From: Lunularia cruciata
Taxonomy: Eukaryota; Streptophyta; Marchantiopsida; Lunulariales; Lunulariaceae
Reading direction: 5' to 3'
DNA: 64,000 nt
NCBI GenBank assembly: GCA_948567375.1
Contig: OX419762.1
Location: forward strand, 58,980,841 to 59,044,840
Below the pieces are notes generated by a model, which was not told the origin of the DNA, ran no database searches, and was given only the letters and a program-made list of their open reading frames with translations. The position numbers and the translations under genes are program-made. Positions 10,480 through 21,050 of the stretch are shown here, piece by piece; position 1 is the stretch's first letter; every line of letters begins with the position of its first letter.

Positions 10480-11228
10480 ACTTGCCAAACTTGCACTTTG
10501 AGATTTTGGTGAACAATCAATTATGTCTTAGAATCTGGAGGACCTCTTCTAGATGTTGTTTGTGTTCCGTCATTGTGCTATTGTATACTAAGATATCATC
10601 CAAGAAGACAATAACAGACTTATCCAAGTATGGACAAAATATTTCATTCATTAGACTCATGAAAGTGGTAAGTGCATTGGTGAGCTAAAAGGCATCACAA
10701 GATACTCAAAGTGGCCATACCCGGTTCAAAAGGCAGTTTTATACACATCCTCCTCTGCAATCAGATTTGATTGTAACCACTCCGCAAGTCCAATTTGGTG
10801 AAGTATCTTGGTCCATGGAGTTGATCAAACAAGTCATCCATGCGAGGTAAGAGGTATTTGTTCTTCATTGTTTGTTGATTGAGACCTTGATAGTCAATGC
10901 ACATGCAAATTGTACCATCCTTCTTCTTCAAAAACAAGACAAGAGCCCCATATGGTGATATGCTAGGTTGGATGAACCCCTTCTGCAACATCTCCTCAAT
11001 TTGAGTCATACACTCCTCCAACTCATGAGGTGATAGGCAATCTGGGGTCTTACAAGGAGGTGTCTTTCCCAGGAGTGTCTCAATTTTATGATCTACTCTC
11101 CTTTTTGGTGGTAATCCTGAGGGTAGATCATCAAAAAAGACATGTTGAAATTCATCCACCACAGCCTTCAATTTCTTAGGAATTTGTCTATCAAATTCTG
11201 CACTCTCGACTTCTCTTATTAGACCCAT
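10480..11228 (-). pseudogene. Element C reverse transcriptase
   Basis: 11228-10761 is one open frame of 155 codons with [17 protein letters not shown], then [69 protein letters not shown] and [14 protein letters not shown] single-base deletion near 10765 shifts the frame. The FLDD catalytic block follows near 10590-10605 (minus-strand TTCTTGGATGATATC) in the other frame. RT would therefore be truncated before its active site. Confidence 0.9.
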
Positions 11229-11389
11229 GAAACATCTATCGGTCTTATAGACAATTTCTGTCCCTATGACCTATAGAGGCAGATCCTACCTGGGTGATTT
11301 TTCTTTAACTCCAATGATTGACCATTGGTGGGTTCTCACTACTTTCTTCCTCCAATCTACCATAGGGTTGTAATGCTCCATCCATGGCA

Positions 11390-11650
11390 TGCCTAAGATT
11401 GCATCATAATGAGCTAATTGTATCACTCGCCACTCAATTGCTTCCTAATATTCTCCTATAGAGAGTGTGACCCGTCTAGGTAATGATTCAATCCTCTCTG
11501 TTTCCCCTTTAGGCAACTCTACTTCTTCACTCCCATCTCTCTCTAGATCCATTCCCAATCTTATTACAATAGAGCAAGATAAGAAATTCTATGTTGCTCC
11601 CGGATCAATTAATACTCTTACTTGATTGCCTTCTAGGACTCCATTCACAA
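11390..11650 (-). pseudogene. Element C retropepsin with active-site stop
   Basis: Minus-strand translation gives GVLEGNQVRVLIDPGAT-stop-NFLSCS, VELPKGETERIESLPRRV, LSIGEYQEAIEWRVIQLAH and MEHYNPMVDWRKK. The active-site D(S/T)GA is DPGA, and a TAG at 11589-11591 replaces the Lys codon that follows (LGATKNFLS in E). D carries the same Pro and the same TAG. Confidence 0.85.
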
Positions 11651-11827
11651 CAATCAATTGTGAGGTTGCCTTTCAAGATCTTTGCACATTAGTCTTCTTC
11701 CTTCCCTCACTTCTCTTCCTCCTTATTGAGCCAGTAAGGTTGCAAGGTATGTTTACTGGTGATCTTTGTTTTCCAAAGTGTTTTCCACCTCCTCCTCTTC
11801 AATGCGCCTCTCCATGTTGTTCAAAGA

Positions 11828-12859
11828 TTACCTGTATGAAGGCCGAGGGCCTCTAGGGAAACAAGTGCAATAGTTGGTAGATATGTGCCCAATACGGCCA
11901 CAATTGTAAGAACGGCGTTGTTCTCCTTGAGTTCTATCTCCTTGTGGGACTCCATCTCTTCGTTCTTCTACCCGTCCATGCTCTCCTTGAAGCAGTTGTG
12001 CTCCTTGATCTTGAAATTGAAGGTCACCCAATTCCATTGGTATGGGTCCACCCATGTGTGGCATTTCTGCCCAATAATGTTGAAGTAGAACTACTCCCTT
12101 ACCTCCACCCAATGCTCCTACTATTCTTTGTGCACAAGCAATGACTTCAAATACCGTGCGAGGATTTTGCACCATGACTTCTTGGCAAATTTGCTCCTTT
12201 AACCCTCGTTTGAAATTGTCAAGAGCCTCTATTGGACTCATGTTGGTTATTGCAACTTGTAGATCCAGAAATGCCTCCACATACTCTTGTATGCTGTTCT
12301 TCTATCTCAATCTCCATAGTCAAGTTCAAGCCATCTACACAAAATCCATCAATTGGAAATTCTTCAACAATCCTTCTTGCATCGATGTCCACGCGACCTT
12401 CCTTCTCTTTGCCAACATGGATAGTTCCTAAGCATCATACCATGTGAGGGCTTTATCGGTCAATTACCCACATGCAAACACGCCTACACCATGCTCCGGG
12501 ATCTATGTTGAGAACAATTGGAAATATCCATTCATTCTTGAGATCCAATTTTCCATTACTCCCATCAGACGCTGCCCCTTGTAAGGCTCAATGTTATAGG
12601 TCTTCTTCATCCGGAGTAGCAATGTAGCTTCATCATTGATAGGGTTGGTAGGTATAGGTGCCTCTCCAAGTACTTTAGTCGCAGGTATTGGGTTTTGAGA
12701 CGGATCTTCTTCTTGCATGGCTTGATCTTTGCTGAGGGTCTGCACTTGACTTTGTAATGTCTCCATGGTCATCTTAATCTCTTGAATCTCATTCAACATC
12801 CCTTGCATTCTTTGCACCAGCTCTTGCAATTGCGGATCCATGGTTCTTGCAACACTCAA
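11828..12859 (-). pseudogene. gag: Element C gag
   Basis: Two blocks in one frame, broken by stops between 12281 and 12502. N-terminal block (12859-12503): MDPQLQELVQRMQG, a short predicted coiled coil, ATLLLRMKKTYNIEPYKGQ and MENWISRMNGYFQLF. C-terminal block (12280-11828): LDLQVAITNMSPIEALDNFK, AQRIVGALGGGKG, an Arg/Gln-rich linker and a nucleocapsid knuckle near 11860-11905. The knuckle reads SYNCGRIGHISTNYC: the first Cys is Ser and the last is displaced by Tyr, so zinc binding is probably lost. D keeps the intact CX2CX4HX4C. Confidence 0.85.
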
Positions 12860-12874
12860 TTGCTACTATCTACT

Positions 12875-13304
12875 TCAATACAAAGTCAATATGATCACTC
12901 TAGAAGGCACACAAACTATCGGAACTACCATTGGGATCTCAGAAGCTATCACTTGTTGATAATACTCCTTGCCAAAATTTCTAACCACAAAATCTCCAAA
13001 CATCACTTTTGGTCTCACTACATAACGGATTTCTATTTGAGTGTTGAAAGGGAGAGGATTTGGGACATTCACATCCATATCATCATAGTAGAATGTAGAT
13101 TATCAAATCCCACTCTTTGTCATATATCACCATAAGTAGAATCACTAGGTTTGGTGAGTACATCACCATGTCCATGAATTCAGCACCAAAGTGATAAACT
13201 AGCAATACCCTCATTTGCTCACGCTGGATGTACATAACCTTGATGTGGAATGGATTTGGGAATGGAAAGCTAGGTGTGGGAAATCGTCCTCCCGGTGCAT
13301 CCAT
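12875..13304 (-). CDS. Element C leader ORF(s) of unknown function
   Basis: Two short ORFs just downstream of the PBS and upstream of gag. 13304-13083 encodes 73 residues (MDAPGGRFPTPSFPFPNPFH, then IQREQMRVLLVYHFGAEFMD, YDKEWD). 13078-12875 encodes 67 residues (MDVNVPNPLPFNTQIEIRYV, VRPKVMFGDFVVRNFG). The second start lies a few bases after the first stop, in another frame. The same layout and sequence recur in B and D. I recognise no domain. Conservation across four copies suggests a real product, either separate peptides or a frameshifted leader protein. Confidence 0.6.
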
Positions 13305-13430
13305 CCCGTCCGCTCTCTAAAGTCCTTCCTAAGTCTAGCAACTACTCTATATTCTCCATCTCAAATTACTCAATTTCAGTAGTTTGTGCTCTTCCAAGAG
13401 GGGTAATCCACTCTCTTGGACTAGACACTT

Positions 13431-13442
13431 GCTCTGATACCA
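13431..13442 (-). promoter_or_regulatory. Element C primer binding site
   Basis: Minus strand TGGTATCAGAGC, a perfect 12-base match to the 3' end complement of initiator-methionine tRNA, one base from the 5' LTR. Plant Ty3 and Ty1 elements commonly use this primer. Confidence 0.92.
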
Positions 13443-13443
13443 T

Positions 13444-14170
13444 TATAATACTCTCAGGACAAGAGAAGAGAGAGACACAAATTACATAGTCAACATTTGG
13501 TGCCCTAAAAGAGCACCTTCTCTTTATTATATTGACAAAGAGGATCTCCTCCAAGGAAGCTCCACCATAGGATTAGGCACATAGATAGGTGACCTATCAG
13601 CAAGCTCCACCCTTGGATTACTTACTTGGATGGGTGACATGTTAGTCTAGGTCCTATTTGGTTGGTCAAACAAGCTTTGACCGGAGGGAATCTTTTTAGG
13701 AATCTTCTTATAGGAGTCTCAAAATCACGTAAGGTACCATTGGAAAGCTCTCAAAGAGACAACCCAGGGGAGGCAAGCCAACCATTCCTTTGTTGGGGGA
13801 ACACTTGCACATTTTTGAGGCCTAATTCATCCGTTTAGGCCTCTGAAATTGCCTTCAAAGATTTAAGGTATATTTTGGTTCCTACTCTATTAGTAGAAGT
13901 CCCATTTTGGTGATACCTCTTTCTAATCTGTTTAGTCCATAATGTGAAACATCCTTCCAAATGTTACCAAACCAATTCTCACCTTTAAATCATATGTCTA
14001 GCTATTGGTTCTAAGGTCTCAAGTCTATTTTGGTTTTTGCTCTATTAGTAGAAGTACTCTTTTGGTGATACTTCTATCTAATCTATTTTTTCCATCATGT
14101 ATATCATCATTCCAGATGTTACCAAACCAAATTTCACATCTAGATCATATGGCTAGCTCTTGGTATTATA
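13444..14170 (-). repeat. Element C 5' LTR
   Basis: 727 bp. Both termini have decayed: TATAATACTCTCAGG at 13444 (TG became TA) and TTGGTATTATA at 14161-14170 (CA became TA). Both are C-to-T type changes. The sequence is otherwise collinear with 7584-8325, including the 156-bp duplication. Confidence 0.93.
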
Positions 14171-15060
14171 GTGCTCAATCATCCAAAGGCATGACCAACA
14201 CCCAAGGACTCACCTTCTGTGATGGCAGGTTATGGATCCCAAATGTCATGGATCTAAAAACCACCATCCTAGCAAAAATATATTGATTCTATCATTGCAG
14301 GTCATGTTGGAGTGGACAAGACCTTGGATGCAATCAAAAGCCATTGTTATTTGCCCAAGATGAGCAAGAATGTGATGGAATATGTTTGAGTTGCCTACTC
14401 TATCAACAAAGTAAGGCTTCTAATCAAGCTCCTACATGACTCCTCCAACCTCTTCCTACTTCTACACAATATTGGGAAGAAGTAAGCGTGGATCTAGTTT
14501 ATGAATTGCCCAAGACCACTACTAGGTTTGACTCCATCATAGTCTTATCAACTACAGCAAAATGATTCATATGCATCTTACCACCAAGGATATGGTTGCA
14601 CCGCAACTAGCTCAATTGTACTTAGATGCAATCTTCTCCCATCATGGCATGTCTCGAGTACTTATCATAGATAGAAGCACTCATATCACTAGTTTTTTTT
14701 TGGAGAACACTCTTTGGGTTTTTCGAAACCAAATTAGCCATGTCCGTAACTTGCCATCTATAAACCGATGGAAAAATAGAGAGGGTGAATTGCACTATTG
14801 AAGACATAATTTGAGGCTTTACTTTGGATGAGCAAGAGAGGTGGGACACCTTACTCCCATTGGTGGAATTTGCTTACAACAATTTCATGAATGCCTCCAC
14901 ACAAGTCACATTGTTCTTCCTCATGTATAGAGAGCATCCTTTTGTACCTTCAAGCTTGATGAAGGTCAGTCTAGTGGCTACCAAGGTTGATGCGGTCAAC
15001 ACTTTTTCATCTAGAATCCAGTAGGAGGTAGAGAACACCAAGCACAGGTTGCAGATTGCC
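14171..15060 (+). pseudogene. Element B integrase, 3' piece
   Basis: The frame resumes after element C with SAQSSKGMTNTQGLTFCDG, RLWIPNVMDLKTTILAKIY, then a stop and frameshift through the zinc domain. The core is seen at 14562-14801 (TTKDMVAPQLAQLYLDAIFS, MSRVLIIDRSTH with the second catalytic Asp). 14824-15024 carries EEQ-like DEQERWDTLLPLVEFAYNNF and MYREHPFVPSS. Compared with D, several substitutions and frameshifts mark it as older. Confidence 0.85.
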
Positions 15061-15561
15061 TAAAATTGGTTGAAGCAATATGCAGATGCACACCACCAAC
15101 ACTTGGAGTTCAATGTAGGAGATCAAGTCTGGCTATCAACCACCAACCTCAATTAAGTTTGCCCTCATAAGCTCAGACCTCATTTTATTAGACCTTTCTC
15201 CATTCTTCATCAAATCAACGCATTGGTCTATCACCTCAAGCTACCGCCACACATAAAGATCCATCTAATATTTTATATTTCCTTACTATGCAGATATGCA
15301 CCTCGACTATCCCTACTTCTCTTCCATCCAAGAAACTCGACCTCGCCTAACCCTCATTGATGACATGGAGGAATATGAAGTCAAACACATTCTCCAAAAA
15401 GCATATGTAGCACTCACCATCCATGTGTGGAGTATCTTGTACATTGGATAGGGTACCCACTATATGAGGCAACATGGGAACCAATAATCAACTTGACCAA
15501 CGCACCAATGTTAGTTCAATCTTTTGAGCAACAACTTCACAACGAGGACATTGCGTCTTAA
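15061..15561 (+). pseudogene. Element B integrase C-terminus and chromodomain remnant
   Basis: Contains EFNVGDQVWLSTTNLN-like coding near 15108-15155, then PHFIRPFSILHQ-like residues. A chromodomain remnant starts at EEYEVKHILQK (near 15370) and ends in APMLVQSFEQQLHNEDIAS at about 15500-15560. Frameshifts break the central aromatic cage motif. Confidence 0.78.
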
Positions 15562-15573
15562 AAGGAGGAGGTT
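15560..15573 (+). promoter_or_regulatory. Element B polypurine tract
   Basis: AAAAGGAGGAGGTT immediately upstream of the 3' LTR and immediately downstream of the chromodomain ORF end. It corresponds to the tracts of C, D and E. Confidence 0.85.
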
Positions 15574-16169
15574 TGTAATACCAATAGCAAGATATATTAT
15601 CTAGAGGTGAAAATTGGCTTGGTAACATCTAGAAGGATTTTTTGTAGGATAGGCTTACTAGATCAGATAGAGATATCACCAAAAGAGTACTTCTACTGAT
15701 AGTGTAGAAATCAAAAATAGCCTTAAAACTTCAAAGCCAATTTTGGAGGTCTAAATGGATGAATTAGGACTCAAAAATAAAAATATTACTCTCTCCTTCC
15801 TACAGCAAAAGGCTTGTCTTGTCCCCCATCATCCATTTCATCAAGAGCTTTCTAAATGGTACCTCACCCACGTGAATTTTGAGCTTCTCACAAGAAGATT
15901 CTCGAAAGATTCCATTGGATCAAACCTATTTGACCAACTAGATAGGGCAAGGACTAACATATCACCCATCTAGGTAACTAATCTAAGGGTGAAGGTTGCT
16001 AGCATGTCACCAATCCATGTATCTGATCCAAGGGTGGAGCTTCTTTGGGGGGGTCCTCTTATATAATATGATAAATAAAGAGCAAGTGCTCCTTTGGGGG
16101 CATTGGAGTATTGAGTGTGAAACTTGTGTTTTGTCTCTTGTAGACTTCTCTTGTACTTGGAGTGTTACA
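15574..16169 (+). repeat. Element B 3' LTR
   Basis: 596 bp, TGTAATACCAATAGC to CTTGGAGTGTTACA. It is collinear with 3352-3913 but has small indels. It includes a 'ggggggg' tract near 16051 and the TATA/AATAAA region near 16063-16080 (tatataatatgataaa, with an insertion). Confidence 0.9.
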
Positions 16170-16640
16170 TGAATCTCAAAAGGAGAACATGAGCTACCAA
16201 TTGGGAACTTGATTAGTTTCAATGGAATTGAAAGCTTGACCTATGCAAGTTTGTTTCAGTTGTAAGGTATAATATTTGATCATAGTTATAGAATTTTGAT
16301 TGATTCTAGAAGTTTAGAGAATTGCATGTCCATGCAATTAACAAAGGAATTAAGTATTCCTATCAAGGCAATAACTAGAAGTAGATTGATGATGGTGGAT
16401 GGTAGAAAGGGTTTACATTTTGTATCACATCCTATTACATTCAAGATTGTGAAGGAATATTTGGAGTGTATGAGGTTTGTAGTTGCACCTCTACATCATG
16501 ATATCATTCTAGATTTGCCTTGGCTTGAACGTCATAAGTTCAATTTGATTGGACTTGATGAAAAATTCAACAATAACACCAAGGTGGGAATTACCAATTA
16601 GGTTGTCTAGTATCTTTGATTAAGACACTATGGATAGTAA
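16170..16640 (+). pseudogene. Element A retropepsin remnant
   Basis: Coding resumes after element B with HELPIGNLISFNGIESLTYA near 16195-16250. The protease ORF at 16296-16601 follows: ILIDSRSLENCMSMQL has the active-site D-S with Gly replaced by Arg, and VAPLHHDIILDLPWLERHK is the family-typical end of the domain (DIVLGLPWLERH). The frame is open for about 100 codons, unusual for this decayed element. Confidence 0.82.
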
Positions 16641-16779
16641 ATCCCAATATTGGGAAGTTTGTCAATAAAGCAACTATAGAGCAAGCTTTAGAGGAAGATA
16701 AGCATATTTTTGCAATGTGATCAAGCCAATTACACATGGAGAATGTGAGGAAGATCAAGTGCCTCATCAAGCAATGGTT

Positions 16780-17640
16780 GATCAAATAGTTTAAGAGTTT
16801 GCAAATATATTTTTGGATTATCTGCCAAAGGGATTACTCTCTGATTGTGGTATGCACTTCAAGATTGAGTTATTGCCAAGAACTACTCCAATAAGTTGAC
16901 CAATCTATTGGCTCTCAACAAAAGAGTTGGACAAGCTTCAAACAACACTAATGGAGTTTTTAGAGAAAGATTTATACAGCCTGGTACATCTCCTTGGAGA
17001 GCATTAGTATTATTCATTCCAAAGAAGGATGGAGGACTTCACTTCTATATTGATTATCATGGCCTGAATAAACAAACAGTGAAGAATGTATATTCTTTGC
17101 CTCAAATTGATGACTTGTTGGATCAATTTAGTAGAACAAAATACTTTTCCATGGTGGATCTCCAAAGTGGCTATTGGTAGATTCCCATTGATAGAGAGGA
17201 TGTGCAAAAGACAACCTTTTGCACAAGGTATGGGCATTTTGAATGGATAGTTTTACCTTTCAAGTTCACTAATGCTCAAGTAATCTTCATGGATAAGATG
17301 CATTGGGTGTTGGATGGGCTACAAGATTAGTATATGATGGTAATCTTGGATGATATTTTAATCCATAGTAAGACCAAGGTAGAACATGCAAATCACATGT
17401 GAAAAGTATCCCCAAAAAAAAAGTCAATGGAAGTTTTATTGCAAGAAGTCAAAATGTGCCTTTTGGCAAAAGGAAGTTACCTTCTTGGATCAAAACATCT
17501 TATTAGCAAGGGTCAAGATGGAAGAGGAGAAAATCAAGGCCATTATTGATTGGCCTACTCCAAGGATACCATAGAAATATGAGAAATATGGGTATTTAAT
17601 AGACTAGCAAGTTTTTATTGATAATTCATCCATTATTATG
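16780..17640 (+). pseudogene. Element A reverse transcriptase remnant
   Basis: Opens with PKGLLSDCG and FKIELLPRTTPIS near 16825-16900. A 94-codon block follows (16896-17180): FIQPGTSPWRALVLFIPKKD, LHFYIDYHGLNKQTVKN, YFSMVDLQSGYW. The catalytic motif is MVILDDILIHSKTKVEHA, with the Asp codons at 17349-17354. Then come SKCAFWQKEVTFL and KVKAI-like KIKAIIDWPTPR at about 17445-17570. Frameshifts lie near 17300 and 17580. Confidence 0.87.
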
Positions 17641-18150
17641 CTCATGTGGCCGCACCATTGATTGACCATTTGAGGAAGACCTCAAGCTTTTAGTGGACCA
17701 CCAAGCACAAAAAAAACATTTCAAAAGCTGAAAATATATACTGTCTTCAAGACCTATTCTTCAACCATGTGATCCTCAACTACCTTATGTGGTTGATTTT
17801 GATACTTCTAGCTTTGCCATTGGGGTTGTATTGCAGCAAAAAAAATTTGGATGGGTTACATCCTATTGCCTTCGTGTCTTGCCAACTAAATAGCACAAAA
17901 AGGAATTACACTACTCAAGATTAGGAACAACTAGCAATGGTATATATCACCAAGGTAGAGGCATTATCTCTTGGAGAAACAAGTGATCATGCAAATCAAT
18001 CACAAACTCTTGTTACAAACATCACATTTGGAACACAAAGTCAACATCATCAATGGGAGAAACAACTATAATTGTTTGATCTCAAATTTGATAACAAACT
18101 TAGTAGGTTCTATGTCATCTCTAATTCCCTATCACAATGACTTGATTTGA
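17641..18150 (+). pseudogene. Element A RNase H remnant
   Basis: Residues visible in shifting frames: APLIDHLRKT-like text near 17655, QPCDPQLPYVVDFDTSSFAI near 17765-17820 (catalytic Asp in DTS), GVVLQQK, GLHPIAF, RNYTTQD and HKLLLQTSHLE near 18000-18030. This order is that of gypsy RNase H. It is too broken to be functional. Confidence 0.72.
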
Positions 18151-18269
18151 AGTCTCTTCCTCTAATCATGGCCACAATTATGACAATGTCAATTGACTCC
18201 AAGATCCAAATCAAGTTTAGGACCGCTATACAAACACACCTCTCTTTTGGATAATACAAGATCATCTTG

Positions 18270-19090
18270 TTGCACATGACAAGGAATATACCACCTTCTC
18301 CTTCAAGGAAAGCCTTCTATCTTGGGAGAGCCAGATCTATGTTCTAGCCAAGGGTGATGTATGACTTGTGTGTCTTCAAGAAGCCCATGATTTACCAATT
18401 GTTTAGCCACAATGCCAATGGTGGTGGCTTACATGGCACAAGATGTTCAAGAGTTTGTAAAATCTTATGAGAGCTACCAACACAACAAGGCCATCAACCA
18501 AAAACTGAGTGGACTCCTTCAACCACTTCCCACTCCCATTTGTTGGATGGGAATAAATGAGCTTAGATCTCATCACATCCTTGCCCAAGACAAAGCAAGG
18601 TCACACAACAATCCTTACATTTGTGGATAAGCTTAGTAAGAAATCCATTTGGCACCAACCTTTGATATAGTGGATGCTCCAACATTGGCCCAAATTTACT
18701 TTGACAATGTTTTCAAGCATCATGAGATGTCTCATGTACTCATCTCTGATTGTGATTCTCAATTCACCAAAAACATTTGGCTAGCACTCTTCCAAATACT
18801 TACCACCAAGCTTACTTTGTCCATGGTCTATCATCCTCAAACTGATGGGAAAACAAAATGTGCAAATTTCATCTTGGAGAATATGCTTTGTGCCTTTGTT
18901 ACATTCACCATATCAACTAGGATGAATATCTTGTAACTATTGAGTTTACTTACAATAATTCCAAATAGGCAAGCACTAGATTCTCTCCCTTCTTTCTTAA
19001 TTTTGGCCAAGACCCACTTGTTCCAAATTTCCTTCTTGCTCTTCTTCCATCTCATATCCCTCATACTTCCACCTTCTTGATCACAATATT
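18270..19090 (+). pseudogene. Element A integrase remnant
   Basis: The zinc domain is eroded (HDLPIV, then VKSYESYQHNKAINQKLSGL; the Cys pair now reads SYESYQ). The core at 18649-18936 reads DIVDAPTLAQIYFDNVFKHH, MSHVLISDCDSQFTKNIW (second catalytic Asp) and LSMVYHPQTDGKTKCAN (Glu position changed to Lys). Then come YNNSKQASTRFSPFFLNFGQ and DPLVPNF near 18945-19025. Confidence 0.85.
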
Positions 19091-19419
19091 CCAATCCCTA
19101 CAACAAGCCAAATCTCATCTCCTTGTTGCTCAAAATCATCAAAATAATACACGGATCAACATCATTGTGATCTTACTTTTCAACATGGTGATAAGTTCAT
19201 GCTTTCTTCTAGTAACCTACCCTCCCACTTGATACCCAAGTCTATAAACTTTCTCCTTATTGCATAGGTCTATTTGATATCACCTAAATCATTTTTCTTG
19301 TTATATTGACTTGCCTTGCCTTATCATATATGAATCCACCCTATCTTTCACATTTCCAAGTTGAACCCCTTTATTTCTAATCTATCTTCATGTTCCTCTT
19401 CTATACAACCCCCTTGACC

Positions 19420-19600
19420 TCCTCTTATTCTTATCAAAAATCATGAGTAGTAAGCAATTGATAGTATCCTTGCATGTTGTCACATTCAATATGGCCGCCA
19501 ACAACATATTGAGTACAAAATCTTTTGGAAAGGGTGTCCCCTTCATGATGCCACTTAGGAGCCTCTTTTTCATCTCCTAGGATTTTGAAGCACAAACAAC
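19420..19600 (+). pseudogene. Element A chromodomain remnant
   Basis: At 19508-19570 the plus strand reads IEYKIFWKGCPLHDAT-stop-EPLFHL. It matches the CHROMO consensus (VEYLVKWKGYP..EATWEP) with Trp changed to a TAG stop and Tyr to Cys. It confirms that A, like B to E, is a chromovirus. It lies about 90 bases before the polypurine tract. Confidence 0.8.
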
Positions 19601-19650
19601 TACCTAGGAGTTTGAAGCTTCTATGGTGACAAAGACATCACCAACTAGTG

Positions 19651-19661
19651 GTGGGGGAATA
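19651..19661 (+). promoter_or_regulatory. Element A polypurine tract
   Basis: GTGGGGGAAT directly before the 3' LTR at 19662. Confidence 0.75.
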
Positions 19662-20112
19662 TATAACAATATTGAGTTTATAGAGGAGTTAGTCAAAACT
19701 AAAAAAATAGCAAATAGGCTCAAATTAGCCAAGAATTTTAAGAATATTCTATAAGCATCAAGAAAGTTACTTAGTACTTTCCAAGTATTGGGTATTGGGT
19801 AATATGCATGCCAAGTGGTAACTTCTAGGAGGAAGTTTCATGGGAAGCTTTTGGCTAGCTTAGCTTGCATGGCAAGTAGGTAACTTCTAGAAGGAAGTTT
19901 CTTGAGAAGCTTCCCAATTAGCTTAGCTTGCACTCTAAGAAGGTGGCTTTTAGGAAGCTTCTTTAGAAGCTTCTCAAGAGCCTTGTATGTTATCTATAAA
20001 TACCAAATCCTAAGCTCATGCTATGCATTTGGAGTTTCTTTTGTTCAAGAGTCTCAATATGATCTTTCACTTTAATCTTCCATTCTCTTATTTCTCTCCT
20101 TGGTCTTTTATA
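19662..20112 (+). repeat. Element A 3' LTR
   Basis: 451 bp, TATAACAATATTGAG to GGTCTTTTATA (both termini mutated from TG and CA). A short local duplication 'tattgggtattgggtaat' occurs near 19787. Confidence 0.87.
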
Positions 20113-20191
20113 ATGACTCGATGTCCTCCCCAATATGTAAATAAGGCGCTTCCCTTGGCTCACCTATGAGAGTCAACAAATTTTGACTTGC

Positions 20192-20695
20192 TATAAGAAT
20201 ATGGAGTTTAACAATGAGTTAGTTGAGACTAAAAAAGTAGCAAATATGCCAAATTAGCCAAGAATTATAAGAATATTTTAGAAAGCTACTTGGTATCTTC
20301 CAAGTATGGGGTAATGTGTATGCTAAGTGGTGACTTCTAGGAAGCTTTCTCCTAGAAGACCTTTTTTCTTGGCAAGCTTCCTGGCTAACTTAGCTTGCAG
20401 GCCAAGTAGATTACTTCTAGAAGCAAGTTTATTGGGAAGCTTCCTAACTAGCTTAGCTTGCATGCCAAGTAGGTGGCTTCTAGAAGGAAGTTTTTTGAAA
20501 AGCTTCCAAGTTAGCTTGGCTTTCACTCTAAGAAAGTAGCTTTTAGGAAGCTTCTCAAGAGCCTTGTATGCTTCTCTATCAATACCAAAGCCCAAGCTCA
20601 TGCTAGGCATATAGAATTTTTCACTTATTCTAGAATTGCAATATGATCTTCACTTTGATCTTCCATTCTCCTATTTCTCTCATTGGTCTTTTATA
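20192..20695 (+). repeat. Solo LTR of the element A family
   Basis: 504 bp, TATAAGAATATGGAG to TTGGTCTTTTATA, collinear with A's LTRs. It is flanked by a perfect 5-bp duplication cttgc (20187-20191 and 20696-20700). No internal sequence is attached, so it is an LTR-LTR recombination product of a separate insertion 80 bp from the end of A. Confidence 0.93.
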
Positions 20696-20727
20696 CTTGC
20701 ACAGGTGTATCTCCCAACCTCATCATG

Positions 20728-21050
20728 TACATGCTCTGTTTGAGTACCCACATTTATGCAAGGAAATTGCCATCTATCATGCTATCATCTACATGTTATG
20801 TCTGAGTGCCCACATCAATGTAAGGAAATTGCCAAGGGAATCAAAGATGCTCTACCTCTAGCCACTTTGTTGCCTCCCTACAAGCATCCCTACATGCATG
20901 CTAGTTTTTCATGCCATCATGTACATGCTATGTCTGAGTACCTACATCAATGTATGGAAATTGCCAAGGGAATCAAAGGTGCTCTACCTCTTGCCACTTT
21001 GTTGCCTCCCTACAAGCCCCCCTACATGCAAGCCTATGAGAATTTAGCAA
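20728..21050. repeat. Tandem repeat, about 133-bp unit, 2.5 copies
   Basis: Copies begin with 'atgctctgtttgagta' (20728, partial), 'atgttatgtctgagtg' (about 20792) and 'atgctatgtctgagta' (about 20925). The two long copies share 'aaattgccaagggaatcaaa', the 'gctctacctct' block and 'cactttgttgcctccctac', with few differences. The start lies 28 bp from the solo LTR's duplication. Confidence 0.85.

Larger units (their letters stand above)
7584..14170 (-). mobile_element. Element C: Ty3/gypsy chromovirus nested in B
   Basis: Full-length 6.6-kb minus-strand element. The 5' LTR is 13444-14170 and the 3' LTR 7584-8325. Between them, in transcription order, are the PBS, leader ORF, gag, protease, RT, RNase H, integrase, chromodomain and polypurine tract. 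Target duplication gtgtt (7579-7583) against gtgct (14171-14175), 4 of 5. It lies in B's integrase leader in the opposite orientation. The reading frames are longer than in A or B, but stops and single-base frameshifts in gag, protease, RT and RNase H make it non-autonomous. It is the innermost and youngest member of the nest. Confidence 0.95.
3352..16169 (+). mobile_element. Element B: Ty3/gypsy chromovirus nested in A and hosting C
   Basis: LTRs at 3352-3913 and 15574-16169 flank leader ORF, gag, protease, RT, RNase H, integrase and chromodomain. Target duplication ggaat (3347-3351) against tgaat (16170-16174), 4 of 5. A degenerate Met-tRNA PBS and a clean polypurine tract are present. Minus-strand element C (7584-14170) splits the coding sequence just before the integrase zinc domain. 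Removing C leaves about 6.2 kb. B belongs to the same family as C, D and E but is more decayed, and its LTRs lack their 156-bp duplication. Confidence 0.92.
1733..20112 (+). mobile_element. Element A: Ty3/gypsy chromovirus, outermost host of a triple nest
   Basis: Similar LTRs at 1733-2225 and 19662-20112 flank gag, protease, RT, RNase H, integrase and a chromodomain in that order on the plus strand. The 5-bp target duplication is atgat (1728-1732) against atgac (20113-20117), 4 of 5 matching. A degenerate initiator-Met PBS follows the 5' LTR and a GTGGGGGAAT polypurine tract precedes the 3' LTR. The internal region is interrupted between gag and protease by element B (3352-16169). Without B the element is about 5.6 kb, normal for a chromovirus. 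Every domain carries stops or frameshifts, so it is inactive and the oldest insertion in this nest. Confidence 0.9.

Noticed and set aside
20728..21050. CRISPR-like array
   Set aside because: Units near 133 bp in 2.5 diverged copies without short repeats and unique spacers. The context is plant TE DNA.
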